Positions 27,009 to 35,998 of a DNA stretch of 64,000 bases are shown in pieces. The notes beneath the pieces are model-generated. The model worked only from the letters and a program-made list of their open reading frames with translations. It did not search any database and was not told where the DNA came from. This stretch comes from Sporolactobacillus shoreicorticis (GTDB taxonomy: Bacteria; Bacillota; Bacilli; Bacillales; Sporolactobacillaceae), in the NCBI RefSeq assembly GCF_024125445.1, contig NZ_JAMXWM010000017.1, positions 1-64,000 of the forward strand. The letters run 5' to 3'. How positions within the stretch are numbered: position 1 is the first letter of the stretch; each line of letters starts with the position of its first letter. A program made the position numbers and the translations under genes.

Positions 27009-27023
27009 AGTTAATCAAAATCT

Positions 27024-27067
27024 TTGACAAGCAAAAATCAATTGGATACACTTTAATTGTGCACAAT
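27024..27067 (+). promoter_or_regulatory. ohrR promoter with palindromic operator
   Basis: TTGACA (27024), 17-nt spacer, TACACT (27047). A perfect 12-bp palindrome ATTGTGCACAAT (27056-27067) overlaps the start region, a plausible OhrR autoregulatory site. Confidence 0.6.
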
Positions 27068-27084
27068 ATAAAGGAGTGGGCGCC

Positions 27085-27525
27085 ATGGAGCCAGTGTTCT
27101 GTCTTGAGGATCATTTATGCTTCTCTATCTACAGCTGTTCACGGGCAATCTCACGTATGTATCAACCTGTGTTACAAAAATTAAGAATTACTTACCCTCA
27201 GTATCTGGTTTTGCTTGTACTGTGGGAAAATCATGAATGTTCGGTGAAACAAATCGGTGCGCTTCTTGACCTTGATTCAGGCACGTTGACTCCTTTGCTG
27301 AAACGGATGGAAGGCAAAGCTTTTTTGAAACGCGAACGATCACAAGATGATGAGCGGAAGGTTATGGTCCGTTTAACACAAAAGGGAATGGCAGTAAAGG
27401 AAAAAGCTATTTGTATTCCCGAAGCGTTTATCCAATCAAGCAATTTGACTATGGATGAAATGCAGAACTTAAACCAAGCCATTAAATTATTAACGAAGCA
27501 CGTGACGAATTTTAGAACAAACTGA
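27085..27525 (+). CDS. ohrR: OhrR-type MarR family regulator
   Basis: Peroxide-sensing repressor of about 146 residues. The redox Cys is in LEDHLCFSIYS near residue 13-15, and the DNA-binding region LDLDSGTLTPLLKRME is highly characteristic of OhrR. The Tyr residues that assist Cys activation (RITYPQYL) are present. The ATG at 27085 follows AAAGGAG. There is no ohr gene nearby; tpx lies 100 nt downstream in the same direction and is the probable target or partner. Confidence 0.88.
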   Translation: MEPVFCLEDHLCFSIYSCSRAISRMYQPVLQKLRITYPQYLVLLVLWENHECSVKQIGALLDLDSGTLTPLLKRMEGKAFLKRERSQDDERKVMVRLTQKGMAVKEKAICIPEAFIQSSNLTMDEMQNLNQAIKLLTKHVTNFRTN

Positions 27526-27627
27526 TTATTAAATCGTTCAATTAAAGAATCGCTGTTTCAACCGTTTTACGACACCCCATTTGTGGAACATGACTTTAAT
27601 AGAGACCGAACCTTTGGAGGGATAACG

Positions 27628-28146
27628 ATGAGTGAAGAAAGAACCGGCAATGCAACGGTAGGTGGAAATCCGATCACTTTAATCGGACCGGAATTGAAAG
27701 TCGGTGACAAAGCCCCTGAATTTACAGTGAATAAAGATTTAATGGAAGAGAAGTCGCTTTCCGATTACGCGGGGAAAATCAAGCTAATTTCTGTTGTGCC
27801 CTCGCTGGACACAAAAGTATGCGAAGCCCAGACACGACGATTTAATGAAGAAGCGACAAAATTCGGTGATCAGGTTGCTGTTCTCACCATCTCCGTCGAT
27901 TTGCCGTTTGCACAGGATCGTTTCTGCTCAGTGGCTGGAATTGATCATCTCGATACACTTTCTGATTATAGAACGCGCACGTTTGGAAAGAACTATGGCG
28001 TGTTAATTAAGGAACTGCAGCTGGATATGCGTTCGATTTTCATTATTGATCAGGAGAATACGATTCGCTATGTTCAATACGTGAAAGAAATGACGAATCA
28101 TCCGGATTATGAGGCTGCACTTCATGCCTTACGTTCATTGATTTAA
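27628..28146 (+). CDS. tpx: Thiol peroxidase (atypical 2-Cys peroxiredoxin)
   Basis: Reduces hydroperoxides using thioredoxin; cytosolic. 172 residues. The peroxidatic Cys is in VPSLDTKVCEAQT and the resolving Cys in DRFCSVAGI, giving the 2-Cys arrangement of Tpx. The N-terminal GNPITLIGPELKVGDKAPEF matches the family. A GGAGGG site precedes the ATG at 27628. Strong terminator downstream; may be co-transcribed with ohrR. Confidence 0.93.
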   Translation: MSEERTGNATVGGNPITLIGPELKVGDKAPEFTVNKDLMEEKSLSDYAGKIKLISVVPSLDTKVCEAQTRRFNEEATKFGDQVAVLTISVDLPFAQDRFCSVAGIDHLDTLSDYRTRTFGKNYGVLIKELQLDMRSIFIIDQENTIRYVQYVKEMTNHPDYEAALHALRSLI

Positions 28147-28195
28147 CAGAAAACTTGCTCTTGGATGTCGTCCCTTTTAACTGTCTTTTTAATGG

Positions 28196-28238
28196 AAAAA
28201 CCTCTGAAGCTGAGGAAAAACAACTTCAGAGGTTTTTT
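28196..28238 (+). terminator. Intrinsic terminator after tpx
   Basis: AAAAACCTCTGAAG/CTTCAGAGGTTTTT stem, 14 bp. Confidence 0.9.
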
Positions 28239-29080
28239 GTTTAGTCAAGCACTCAGCTGATTTTTTACTAAAAATTGTCAAGCAAATTCTTTTTTGAAAG
28301 TTATTGAATAATTGGGTATAATGCTTTTTATGTAATTAAAAAGCGGCGGCTAACTGCAGATGGAATTTAAACGGCATCATTTATTTTGCTTCGATCTCTT
28401 TATGAAAAAAAGAACAAGAAAGGATTTTTTCTGCACGGATTATAAGAAATCGTTTTAGTGCTTCTTTATGGAACAACGAACTAAATAATGGTGATGAGCT
28501 TTTACTCTGAAGATCTTCCTGCTGGAGTGAGCTTCTTTCCGATGATTTTCTTACCATTGCATTGTTTGGTTATTTTTTCTATATTTGGGGAATCAAGAGT
28601 GGTTGGCAGACTGAGCAGCTAAAAGAAAGGGAAGACGCCATGCATAAACAGAACATTTAAAATACACGATTAATTATTTACCATAAATATTGGAAAAGGC
28701 ATCACTTCTGGTGGATATATAGAGAAGACGATGTCTTTTTCCAGTTTCAAAGACATCGTCTGTAGTTCTTTGCGAAAAAATCTTAAGAATAATATAAGAA
28801 GTTGTTAAAAAGAAAACTCCTTTTTGAATGCTTTAATAGGTTCGAAAAGGAGTTATTTCATGAGTGGTGAATCGCATTTTTCTGATTACTCATCCGGAAA
28901 CAGTTATGTCCTACTTCCCTTTAATCTTTGGAGTGTATTGGCAAACGTTCAGAAACGATGTTTTCATGCACCTTTTTTATAGAAAATAATTCAACGGTTA
29001 GACAATAACGACATTCGATATGGCATTGAGGATTGGAACAGGTTTGACACACATGAATGATGATAAGGAAGGAAAGTAGA
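28239..29080. other. Intergenic region with hairpins and a coding remnant
   Basis: About 840 bases. An open stretch at 28511-28660 on the plus strand reads SDDFLTIALFGYFFYIWGIK and ends TEQLKEREDAMHKQNI, like the C-terminus of a membrane protein, with no start codon. A 12-bp hairpin AGACGATGTCTT/AAGACATCGTCT lies at about 28726-28764, and AACTCCTTTT/AAAAGGAGTT at about 28815-28853. No complete gene is supported. Confidence 0.35.
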
Positions 29081-29992
29081 ATGATTCATCGATCGAGAGT
29101 AAATGAATGGACCAAAGCAAGAAAATGGATGGATTTGTCTCTTTTTTTTAAATGCCTGATGTGGCTGCTGCTTCTTATTTACATGTTTTTCTTGCTGAAA
29201 ATTGAATTTGGGCATGGTCACGATTTGGAAATTTCTCGTTCTGTTAATTGGGTTCCGATGAATCGGATCAATACTCTTTTTTACCTATCTGATCATCGTG
29301 ATTAAGGTTACCAAGTTGCTTTGCTGCGCACGTTTCAATCGTTTGTACTTTTTATCCCATTGGGTTTCCTTATCCCGATGCTAAGAAGTAAACCAATGGA
29401 ATTTGAACAATTTATTGGGATACCGGTGGCTGCAACCCTGTCCATTGAGATTGCTCAGTATGTGTTGATGAATGGTCGCAGTGATGTCGATGACTTGATT
29501 CTGAATGTTCTGGGAAGTATTCTTGGATTTGCACTTTGGAGCTTTTTGGGCGATTGGATTTCGATGCACCGCTTAAATCTGCATTGCAAAATCTTTCTAA
29601 TGACACTGTTCATAAGCATTTGTCTCTTACTGTTCAAGTATGATGGAATGACACGAGCCGATTTAGCGGATGGGGGAAGAGATGCGATTGGCGTCACTGT
29701 TCGTATTCCTGAGTATACTGGGACAATGATTCAAGGAAACACAAGTCATCTAATCGTGAAAACTGATGCTGATCAAGGGAGTATTCTGGTTAAAATCTCG
29801 ATTAACGAATTAACCAAAATTTACTTGGAAAAGGCGGCCGATCAGGGTCGATCAAAAAGCAGTTTAAAAAAAATAACAATGAATCAATTGAAGCAATTCG
29901 ATCAAAATACAATAATTCGTGTTTGGGGAAAACAGCTCTCAGAACGGCTTCTTGCAGAGGTTATTATTGTTCAATTTAATTCCGAAAATTAA
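29081..29992 (+). pseudogene. VanZ-like membrane protein with in-frame stop
   Basis: VanZ-like protein: helix 1 (FFKCLMWLLLLIYMFFLL), the VanZ-type WVPMNRINTLFY and, after the break, LFIPLGFLIPML and RSDVDDLILNVLG. A TAA at 29303-29305 interrupts a single continuous frame between YLSDHRD and GYQVALL. The C-terminal 120 residues form a soluble domain ending VIIVQFNSEN. The ATG follows AAGGAAGGAAAG. Restart at TTG 29321 is possible but would lose the first helix. Function of the family is not settled (VanZ gives low teicoplanin resistance). Confidence 0.75.
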
Positions 29993-30095
29993 TAAGAATA
30001 AAGAACCAATACTAAATACTCTTAACTAATTGTGAAAAAAATTATACGATACAATAGTAATGTGAATTGATAATTATTTCCAACTAAATAAAATG

Positions 30096-30171
30096 AAAAG
30101 AGCAAACTAACCGAAAGATTAGGACGCAAAGCCACGGGTCTAATGCGAAAGCAACGGCAGCCGGGTTACCA
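30096..30171 (+). promoter_or_regulatory. Class I c-di-GMP riboswitch (GEMM-I)
   Basis: The core reads GAGCAAAC, then a CTAA..GAAA..TTAG hairpin with tetraloop, GGACGCAAAGCCACGGGTCT, a second hairpin and GGCAGCCGGGTTACC. This matches the GEMM-I consensus including the GAAA tetraloop and its receptor region. It lies upstream of a terminator and the gene at 30238. Confidence 0.93.
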
Positions 30172-30181
30172 TTGGGCATAG

Positions 30182-30213
30182 AAGCTGTGATTAACATGTC
30201 ATAGCTTTTTTTG
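30182..30213 (+). terminator. Expression-platform terminator of the c-di-GMP riboswitch
   Basis: AAGCTGTGA/TCATAGCTT with one G-U pair, followed by seven T, 25 nt before the start codon. Confidence 0.8.
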
Positions 30214-30237
30214 TTAATAAATAGTGGAGGTTTAACG

Positions 30238-30567
30238 ATGGGGAAATACAGTGTTGTGACAACAGGAAATGACATCAATGTCGTATGTGAAGGTGTTTTT
30301 ACGATGGAGGACGCATCAGGCTATGTGGAGGAATTTAAAAAGGCAGCTGCTCAAGTAAATCCCGCAACCAGTAATTTAATGCTTGATGGTTCCGGCTTAA
30401 GAGTATCGTCACAGGAAATGGTCGGCATGCTCAAAGATATAATTGCTATGTACAAAGAAATGGGATTCCAGAACATAACGATGGACTTGGGTAAAAGCGC
30501 AGTTGTTAATATGCAAATTAAACGTTTAGCCAAAGAGGCCGGACTTACTCAATTCAAGTTATTATAA
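30238..30567 (+). CDS. Small STAS-like protein under c-di-GMP control
   Basis: Protein of 109 residues. The secondary pattern (short strands, LMLDGSGLRVSSQEMVGML, then a long helix and a strand at MGFQNITMDLG) resembles STAS/SpoIIAA-like or SEC14-like small domains; I cannot assign a specific family. The phosphorylatable Ser of anti-anti-sigma factors is not obvious, although GSGLRVSS occupies a similar place. GTGGAGG site, ATG at 30238. First gene after the riboswitch. Confidence 0.6.
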   Translation: MGKYSVVTTGNDINVVCEGVFTMEDASGYVEEFKKAAAQVNPATSNLMLDGSGLRVSSQEMVGMLKDIIAMYKEMGFQNITMDLGKSAVVNMQIKRLAKEAGLTQFKLL

Positions 30568-30736
30568 GATCATTGAAAAACGTAAAAAAGTTGCTTCAGA
30601 TGGAAGATTTTCTTTTTCTTTAAAGTGCAGATGATCATTTTCAATACCCATTTTATGTAGATAATTAAAGAGATTTTGGGTAAAGTAAATAAGAGCTCTT
30701 TTCATTAAATCAACTCTATTGATGGAGGAATGCATC

Positions 30737-31723
30737 GTGATTCATGTGAATTTATTGGGGATTGAAGTGTACCACGGTGAAAAAGTTGTTGCAAATGATG
30801 CTTACCTCGATCATTTTAAGAAAAAGGGAAAGGACTACACTCATTTTTTCGAAGATATAATCGGAATGGACAAGCGTTATTTGCTTGCTTCGGAGGAAGA
30901 GAACAGTCTGACTATGGCGGTAGCCGCTGCTGAAAAAGTTCTTGATAAAACGAGAACTAGTGGCAGTGACCTTGATATGATTGTACTTTCCAGTTTTTTT
31001 CCGGAATATACGGCACCGCCAAGTTCCATTCATCTGCACCAAGCCATTGGCGGAAAACCTGAATGTATTTGTCTTGATCTAAATGGAAATTGTGCCGGAA
31101 TGATTTTGTCACTTGAAAACGTCACGAAATATATGTCGGTTACGAAGAATGTCAATCGCGCATTGATTGTCGGGTCGGATTACATCAATTCAGTGGTTAA
31201 TCCAGACAATGAATTTTGTTATGGACATTTTGGTGATGCGGCATGTGCCATAATACTTGAAAAAACGAACGAAGATCGCGGATTTCTCGGTGCAAAATGC
31301 CGTATTAATTCAATAGAACATAATAACATTTTGTTTCCCGGTTGCGGGGTGTCAAAAATGCTTGGAGCATCACAAGATGAATGGCTGCTCGATTGGAAGC
31401 CTTTTGAGAATGTCTCACTTGAATCAGCCGCCCATAATATGCGAGAATTGCTTGAGGAAAACCAGCTTACACCAAGCGATGTAAACATGTTCTGTTTGTC
31501 TCAGTACGCATATGCTAATATCGTTGATCTGCGAAAACTACTGGAAATTGACGAATCCCACTCACTATTCATTGGCGGCGAATATGGCTACACCGGCACC
31601 AGCAGTCCGTTTATTGCTTTTTATGAAGCGATAAAGTCAAGAAAGGTAAAGCGAGACGATTATGTCATGTTCTGGACAATTGGTGCCGGTTCACAAAATA
31701 TTGCTGTTCTTTTTCGATATTAA
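30737..31723 (+). CDS. FabH-like ketoacyl synthase III homologue
   Basis: Thiolase-fold protein of about 328 residues, similar to 3-oxoacyl-ACP synthase III. The nucleophile Cys lies in LDLNGNCAGMILSLE, and the N-terminal DMIVLSSFFPEYTAPPSS also fits. The place of the catalytic His (HQAN in FabH) reads SQYAYAN, and the Asn motif GNTS reads GYTGTSS. The enzyme is therefore not a normal FabH; it may make or transfer a special acyl group or be a partner subunit. GTG 30737 follows GGAGGA. Same direction as, and 170 nt after, the STAS-like gene, with a terminator only after it. Confidence 0.75.
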   Translation: MIHVNLLGIEVYHGEKVVANDAYLDHFKKKGKDYTHFFEDIIGMDKRYLLASEEENSLTMAVAAAEKVLDKTRTSGSDLDMIVLSSFFPEYTAPPSSIHLHQAIGGKPECICLDLNGNCAGMILSLENVTKYMSVTKNVNRALIVGSDYINSVVNPDNEFCYGHFGDAACAIILEKTNEDRGFLGAKCRINSIEHNNILFPGCGVSKMLGASQDEWLLDWKPFENVSLESAAHNMRELLEENQLTPSDVNMFCLSQYAYANIVDLRKLLEIDESHSLFIGGEYGYTGTSSPFIAFYEAIKSRKVKRDDYVMFWTIGAGSQNIAVLFRY

Positions 31724-31792
31724 AATAAGATAGCTGCTTCGATGCAAAACTACAATAAGCTGAAAATCAGCCCTGAATACAAAAACCAGTGA

Positions 31793-31831
31793 AAAACTGA
31801 GTCGAATGGTATCATTCGACTCAGTTTTTTT
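31793..31831 (+). terminator. Intrinsic terminator after the FabH-like gene
   Basis: AAAACTGAGTCGAATG/CATTCGACTCAGTTTT, 16-bp perfect stem, then T run. Confidence 0.95.
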
Positions 31832-32117
31832 ATAAGTAAAGAAAGTATATGATTTTGCTCCGTATTCTAACTAATAAACCAATGTCTTGATTAAGAATCA
31901 AAGCGTATTCAGAACCAAACGTTTTTTGACCAGTTTTTCTAAACAAAAAGAAAGGGAACAGATAAGAGATTAGCAGATGACTGGTGTAGGAAAAGCGAAG
32001 ACTTGACATTGTCAAGCTTTCTTTACCCAACTCAACTATAGAAGAATTAATGAATTTTCACTTAAATAATCATTTTGGGTATTTAACATGATGAATAAAA
32101 ATGGTATCATTTTAAAC
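31832..32117. other. Intergenic region before the flavodoxin gene
   Basis: No supported gene. A short minus-strand ORF here has no ribosome site. It should contain the flavodoxin promoter; a TATCAT at about 32104 is a possible -10. Confidence 0.4.
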
Positions 32118-32136
32118 GAAAATGATATTCATTATC
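32118..32136 (+). promoter_or_regulatory. Fur box upstream of flavodoxin
   Basis: GAAAATGATATTCATTATC agrees with the 19-bp Fur consensus GATAATGATAATCATTATC at 17 of 19 positions. It lies 35 nt before the start codon, consistent with repression in iron-replete cells. Confidence 0.8.
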
Positions 32137-32170
32137 AATTAAAGACGATAAGAAAGAAGGTTAATATAGA

Positions 32171-32641
32171 ATGGCAGATGTTCTCATCGTATTTGCAAGT
32201 GAGACAGGCAATACGGAAGAAATGGCACAAAAGATCGCTGAAGGTGTTAAGCGGGCTGGAAATGATCCTGTCGTTAAGGATGTTTTACAATTATCAGCGT
32301 CGGTATTTGACGATTACAAAGGGATTATGTTTGGCAGCTTCACTGATGGAATGGGCGACCTGCCTTACTCAGTTGAAGACGTTCTTGATAATCTTAACGA
32401 GAATGACCTCAAAGGAAAAGTTGCCGCGTGTTTTGGATCGGGTGATAGCAGCTACGGGCTCTTTGCTGCTGCTGTCGATACCATTCAAGAAACGCTTGAG
32501 CAGTGTGGAGCAGAAATTATTGAGGACAACTTTAAAGTTGAGCTCTCGATGACGAAAGAGGAACGTGACCAGGCAATACAATTAGGCGAATCTTTTGCTC
32601 GAAAACTTCTTGCAAGACAAGAAGGAAAAAATGAACAATAG
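32171..32641 (+). CDS. Flavodoxin
   Basis: Short-chain FMN electron carrier of about 156 residues that replaces ferredoxin in low iron. The phosphate-binding loop is SETGNTEEMA, and the isoalloxazine-binding regions GSFTDGMGDLP and FGSGDSSYGLFAAAVD are intact. The last is typical of flavodoxins of the YkuN/YkuP type. AGAAAGAAGG precedes the ATG. The upstream Fur box fits iron control. Confidence 0.9.
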   Translation: MADVLIVFASETGNTEEMAQKIAEGVKRAGNDPVVKDVLQLSASVFDDYKGIMFGSFTDGMGDLPYSVEDVLDNLNENDLKGKVAACFGSGDSSYGLFAAAVDTIQETLEQCGAEIIEDNFKVELSMTKEERDQAIQLGESFARKLLARQEGKNEQ

Positions 32642-32651
32642 ACCGGTAAGT

Positions 32652-32682
32652 AAAAAGCAGATCAAATGATCTGCTTTTTTTG
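32652..32682 (+). terminator. Intrinsic terminator after flavodoxin
   Basis: AAAAGCAGATCA/TGATCTGCTTTT with a two-base loop extension and T run. Confidence 0.85.
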
Positions 32683-32851
32683 CTGCATTATCGCTTGTTA
32701 TTCGTCATCTTTTTTATTGCCGAGGCAACGGCCCAATACCTTTTCTAAAGATGCCTCATTACAGAAGAGCCGTAACCGGCAAACTTGCTGAAAGTATGAG
32801 AATCCAATAAAAATCTCTTGCAATTGATTGTTTTATATTATGCTCAGCTAG

Positions 32852-33763
32852 TTATCCAATATAAATGAAAAAAGGCAGATAAATGAAACTGAGAATTGTT
32901 GTGATGGTAACAATGAGAGAAGCAAGCTCTGAATCACCATCAAATTTTTCAATCAGCATTACGCTGTTTACAGCGGCAGGCATGCTGATTTCTACAAATA
33001 GGACAGAAGCGAGCATGCCGTGAATGCCAAGTGTAAACAGGACTGCTTTTGCGATGACGGGAACGATGAGCAGACGGAGAGAGACGCCGATCCATACTTC
33101 GCGACGCCAAACGCCTGAGAATTCTGTGCTGCCGAGCTTGACGCCTAAGATTAACAGCACCAGAACAGGGTATGCGGTTCCGAGCATTTGAATCGCGGTG
33201 GCGGTCCCACTGGGTAAATGTATATGAATGATTGCCAAAAGCGCACCGACAAGACAAGCGTAAATAAGCGGCGATTTAAGAATATGAAGCACAGATTGCT
33301 TACCGCTCATTGCAGCGCGCGAAGCGATATACATACCGAGAATGTTAACAAGAATAATTTGTCCGATGACATACACTGCTCCAAGTGAAAATCCTGCTTG
33401 TCCGAACGCCAGCAGCAAGACAGGAAGGCCGTAATTATTTGCATTACTGAAAACCGTAGTTAGGGTTAGTGCCCGGGTACTCGGTTCAGGAAAGCGAAAC
33501 AGTTTTGCGGTCAATAGTGCGACCAGCCACAAAGCGGCCGTCATGACGACTGAAAACAAAAAAATATGAAGAACATTATTGCCTTTTAAGTGCGATTCGG
33601 ACAGAGCATTTAAAATAAGTGCAGGCGCGAGTATGTATAAACTAACATCAGCGAGAAGCTTTGTGTCGACGTTGCTTCGTTTCTTTTGTAAAATTACTCC
33701 GCAAGCGCAAATGATTAAGATGGGAACACTGATCGACGTGAGCAGATGAATATAAGCGGTCAT
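32852..33763 (-). CDS. AEC family transporter
   Basis: Auxin efflux carrier type permease, about 303 residues, ten hydrophobic helices. Conserved pieces include CGVILQKK and VSLYILAPALILNAL in the first half and FSNANNYGLPVLLLAFG with the helix-break Asn pair; the second half has VEISMPAAVNSVMLIEKF. The Bacillales relatives are often linked to malate or other organic acids. ATG 33763 follows GGAGGC; the ORF extends 27 codons further upstream without support. Confidence 0.8.
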   Translation of the reverse strand: MTAYIHLLTSISVPILIICACGVILQKKRSNVDTKLLADVSLYILAPALILNALSESHLKGNNVLHIFLFSVVMTAALWLVALLTAKLFRFPEPSTRALTLTTVFSNANNYGLPVLLLAFGQAGFSLGAVYVIGQIILVNILGMYIASRAAMSGKQSVLHILKSPLIYACLVGALLAIIHIHLPSGTATAIQMLGTAYPVLVLLILGVKLGSTEFSGVWRREVWIGVSLRLLIVPVIAKAVLFTLGIHGMLASVLFVEISMPAAVNSVMLIEKFDGDSELASLIVTITTILSFIYLPFFIYIG

Positions 33764-33946
33764 AAGATGCCTCCAAACATAGTTGACTGAACATTTATTC
33801 TCCAAAACGATTTTAATGATGAAACTTTTTTCATTATTCATCATATCACGAGATACGTTAAAAATGAGGTGTTTTCAACTGTCTCCAGTTGGAACAGCAA
33901 ATAAGTTTACATTTATAGTTAAGCATGAAGACAGCAGGTGATCATT

Positions 33947-34613
33947 GTGTTTCGTGAACATAAAAATATGATTTGGGGAACCAATTGCAGCAAATGCGGT
34001 GCTGAATGCAGCGTTTTACAGAATGCTCATCATCCGTGGGATCGAACAACGTTTGGAATGATTATAAGCTGTTCCAGCTGCGGCCATGAAAATTATGTGA
34101 ATCAGCAAGCTGCAGCATTTTTCTATAAACAACGGATTTATCGTTATTTCACTAATTTATCGGGGAGGATTCTGGATTTGGGCTGCGGAGGCGGATTGCT
34201 CAGCAGCTATCTGCTGAGTCAGCAGAACGTCTAATCAAGTGGTTGGTCTTGATCAAGATAAAGAATGTCCAGATGAGTTAGCCAAACTATTGATGAATCA
34301 TAACTTTACCTTTATTCATGCGACTATTGATCAGCTTCGCGAGCTGTTTCCAGCACAAAGTATTGACTATTTAATGAGTTGTGATGTTTTTATGTTTATT
34401 GAAGATGTAAATCGCTATTTTGACGATGTCGGTTGGCTCGTTAAGTCCCGTATACGGCAGATAGGATGGTACATGAAAAATAACCCCAGAATGAGAAACA
34501 GCCTTGAACCGGATCAGATTTTAGAAGCGTACCCAAAGCGAGGATGGCATACCCGCCTGATCGATCTTGATTGGCATAAAAATGGCTACATGATTCAGGC
34601 AGATCGGCAATGA
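33947..34613 (+). pseudogene. Zinc-ribbon methyltransferase, frameshifted
   Basis: The N-terminal part has a zinc ribbon (CSKCGAEC, then CSSCGHE) followed by a methyltransferase motif I, RILDLGCGGGLLSSYL. The frame then ends in a TAA at 34232, while the adjacent frame from about 34230 gives VVGLDQDKECPDELAKLL and the rest of the domain to 34613. One indel near 34225 would restore a protein of about 222 residues. The GTG at 33947 lies 5 nt after AGGTGA. The group resembles proteins modifying small molecules or nucleic acids; exact role unknown. Confidence 0.75.
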
Positions 34614-34638
34614 CAGAGAACCTACACTCAGAGAGGGA

Positions 34639-35280
34639 GTGTTGCTTTTTTCCGGCGGCGGAGATACAAGACAAACAGCAAGAATCAATACCTTTTTTGC
34701 CTCCATTATTGAAAAGGATAGGCCGTTGCTCTACATTCCACTTGCCGGAGATCCAAGGTTCCGATCCTATGAAACCTGTCTTAATTATGTAAAAGCTGTG
34801 TTCAGACTACAAGGCATCAGAGAGGTGATGATGTGGACGAATTTAGACAGCAAAACGTTGAAAGATCTGAGTAGATTTTCAGCTATTTATATAAGCGGCG
34901 GATCGGCAGATAAATTATTGGGACATTTTAGAGGCGGATTCGGCGAAGTGCTGCACAGCTATTTTTACCATGACGGTACTATTTATGGTCAAAGTGCCGG
35001 AGCCATTGTCCTTGGCAAAACAATTGACATCCTCCAGCAATTAAATTCTGATATATATGGACTAGATCTCATTTACGGATTTTTCCTGACATGCCATTTT
35101 CAGATGGAAAATAGCAAGATTATTTCTAAATATGTTCAGCACAATCAGCAACCAGTTATTGCCTTGCCGCAGGGAACAGCACTGTATCAAAAAGATAACG
35201 CTCTCTTCCATAGAGTCGGATTAAATCCAGCCTATCTCTTCTTAACCGATTTACGGAAGCCAGTAGAATGGAGGACGTAA
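34639..35280 (+). CDS. Peptidase E-like (S51) type 1 glutamine amidotransferase-like protein
   Basis: Cytosolic Ser peptidase-like protein of 213 residues. The nucleophile elbow is GQSAGAIVLG, and the Gly-rich start MLLFSGGGDTRQTA and YISGGSADKLL match the S51 family (peptidase E, cyanophycinase relatives). A His/Glu partner set is expected near TCHFQ. GTG 34639 or the next TTG may initiate. It lies 25 nt after the broken methyltransferase and is probably co-transcribed. Confidence 0.75.
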   Translation: MLLFSGGGDTRQTARINTFFASIIEKDRPLLYIPLAGDPRFRSYETCLNYVKAVFRLQGIREVMMWTNLDSKTLKDLSRFSAIYISGGSADKLLGHFRGGFGEVLHSYFYHDGTIYGQSAGAIVLGKTIDILQQLNSDIYGLDLIYGFFLTCHFQMENSKIISKYVQHNQQPVIALPQGTALYQKDNALFHRVGLNPAYLFLTDLRKPVEWRT

Positions 35281-35558
35281 ATTTTACTCTGTATATTGGC
35301 TATGCAGTAATTACTTATCGTTCCCAGCCCTAAAGCTATTTTTTCCCTCTTAATCTTCACTGATTTTGGCAGGTTTATAGATACTTTTACTTTTATATGA
35401 ATTGTCAATGACCATCATTCTTTTGCATAAACTAATGACCAAACAGGTCTTGATGTGTGGCATAGTGCGAATTTAGTTCATATGCTATTAACAGATACTC
35501 AGATCCTTGGGAGTGTGATGATGGCCAGGCAACTTGAATCAGAGTGAGGCGATCAGCC

Positions 35559-35831
35559 ATGGAAGTTGGACAGTGGATTCACACAAAATATATGGGAAAA
35601 CATGATTGTATTGGATTTATCACGTCAATTTATCCAGATTTTCAGAGGTGCAAGCTGCGCGTCACTCAGTGCGCCAATCACCCACGGATGAAATGGTTGG
35701 AAATTTCTTTTGACGATGTTATTCACGACAATGAAGATTTAACACGGACAGAATTAAACAGTCTAATCGATTTGGCGCTTGCGACGTATGACAAGGATTG
35801 GTTCGAAAAGTTAATTGCATTGAGTGAATGA
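35559..35831 (+). CDS. IDEAL-domain protein
   Basis: Protein of 90 residues ending in LIDLALATYDKDWFEKLIAL, an IDEAL domain as seen in ComK, YpiB and YozD-like proteins of Bacilli. The N-terminal half (MEVGQWIHTKYMGKHD) is a small beta domain with Cys residues in RCKLRVTQC. The domain mediates interactions; the partner here is unknown. The ATG at 35559 follows GTGAGGCG at 9 nt. Confidence 0.7.
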   Translation: MEVGQWIHTKYMGKHDCIGFITSIYPDFQRCKLRVTQCANHPRMKWLEISFDDVIHDNEDLTRTELNSLIDLALATYDKDWFEKLIALSE

Positions 35832-35841
35832 TCAAATGGAA

Positions 35842-35901
35842 AATAGTTTGGCTAATTACATGTAAGCCCTTACGTGTTCAGTTGAGCCAAACTATTATTT
35901 T
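35842..35901 (+). terminator. Intrinsic terminator with a long loop
   Basis: AATAGTTTGGCT/AGCCAAACTATT perfect 12-bp stem separated by about 31 nt, then ATTTTTG. Confidence 0.7.
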
Positions 35902-35998
35902 TGCCTATCGGTATGAAAAGTGAAACGATTCAGGGCCTGATTTGCGTGTCGGACTTAGACCGCTCGGCTCTGTTTTCATTTCAATGACTAAAAAAGAT

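Noticed and set aside
31830-32030. Minus-strand ORF between the FabH-like and flavodoxin genes
   Set aside because: No ribosome site or recognisable protein features.
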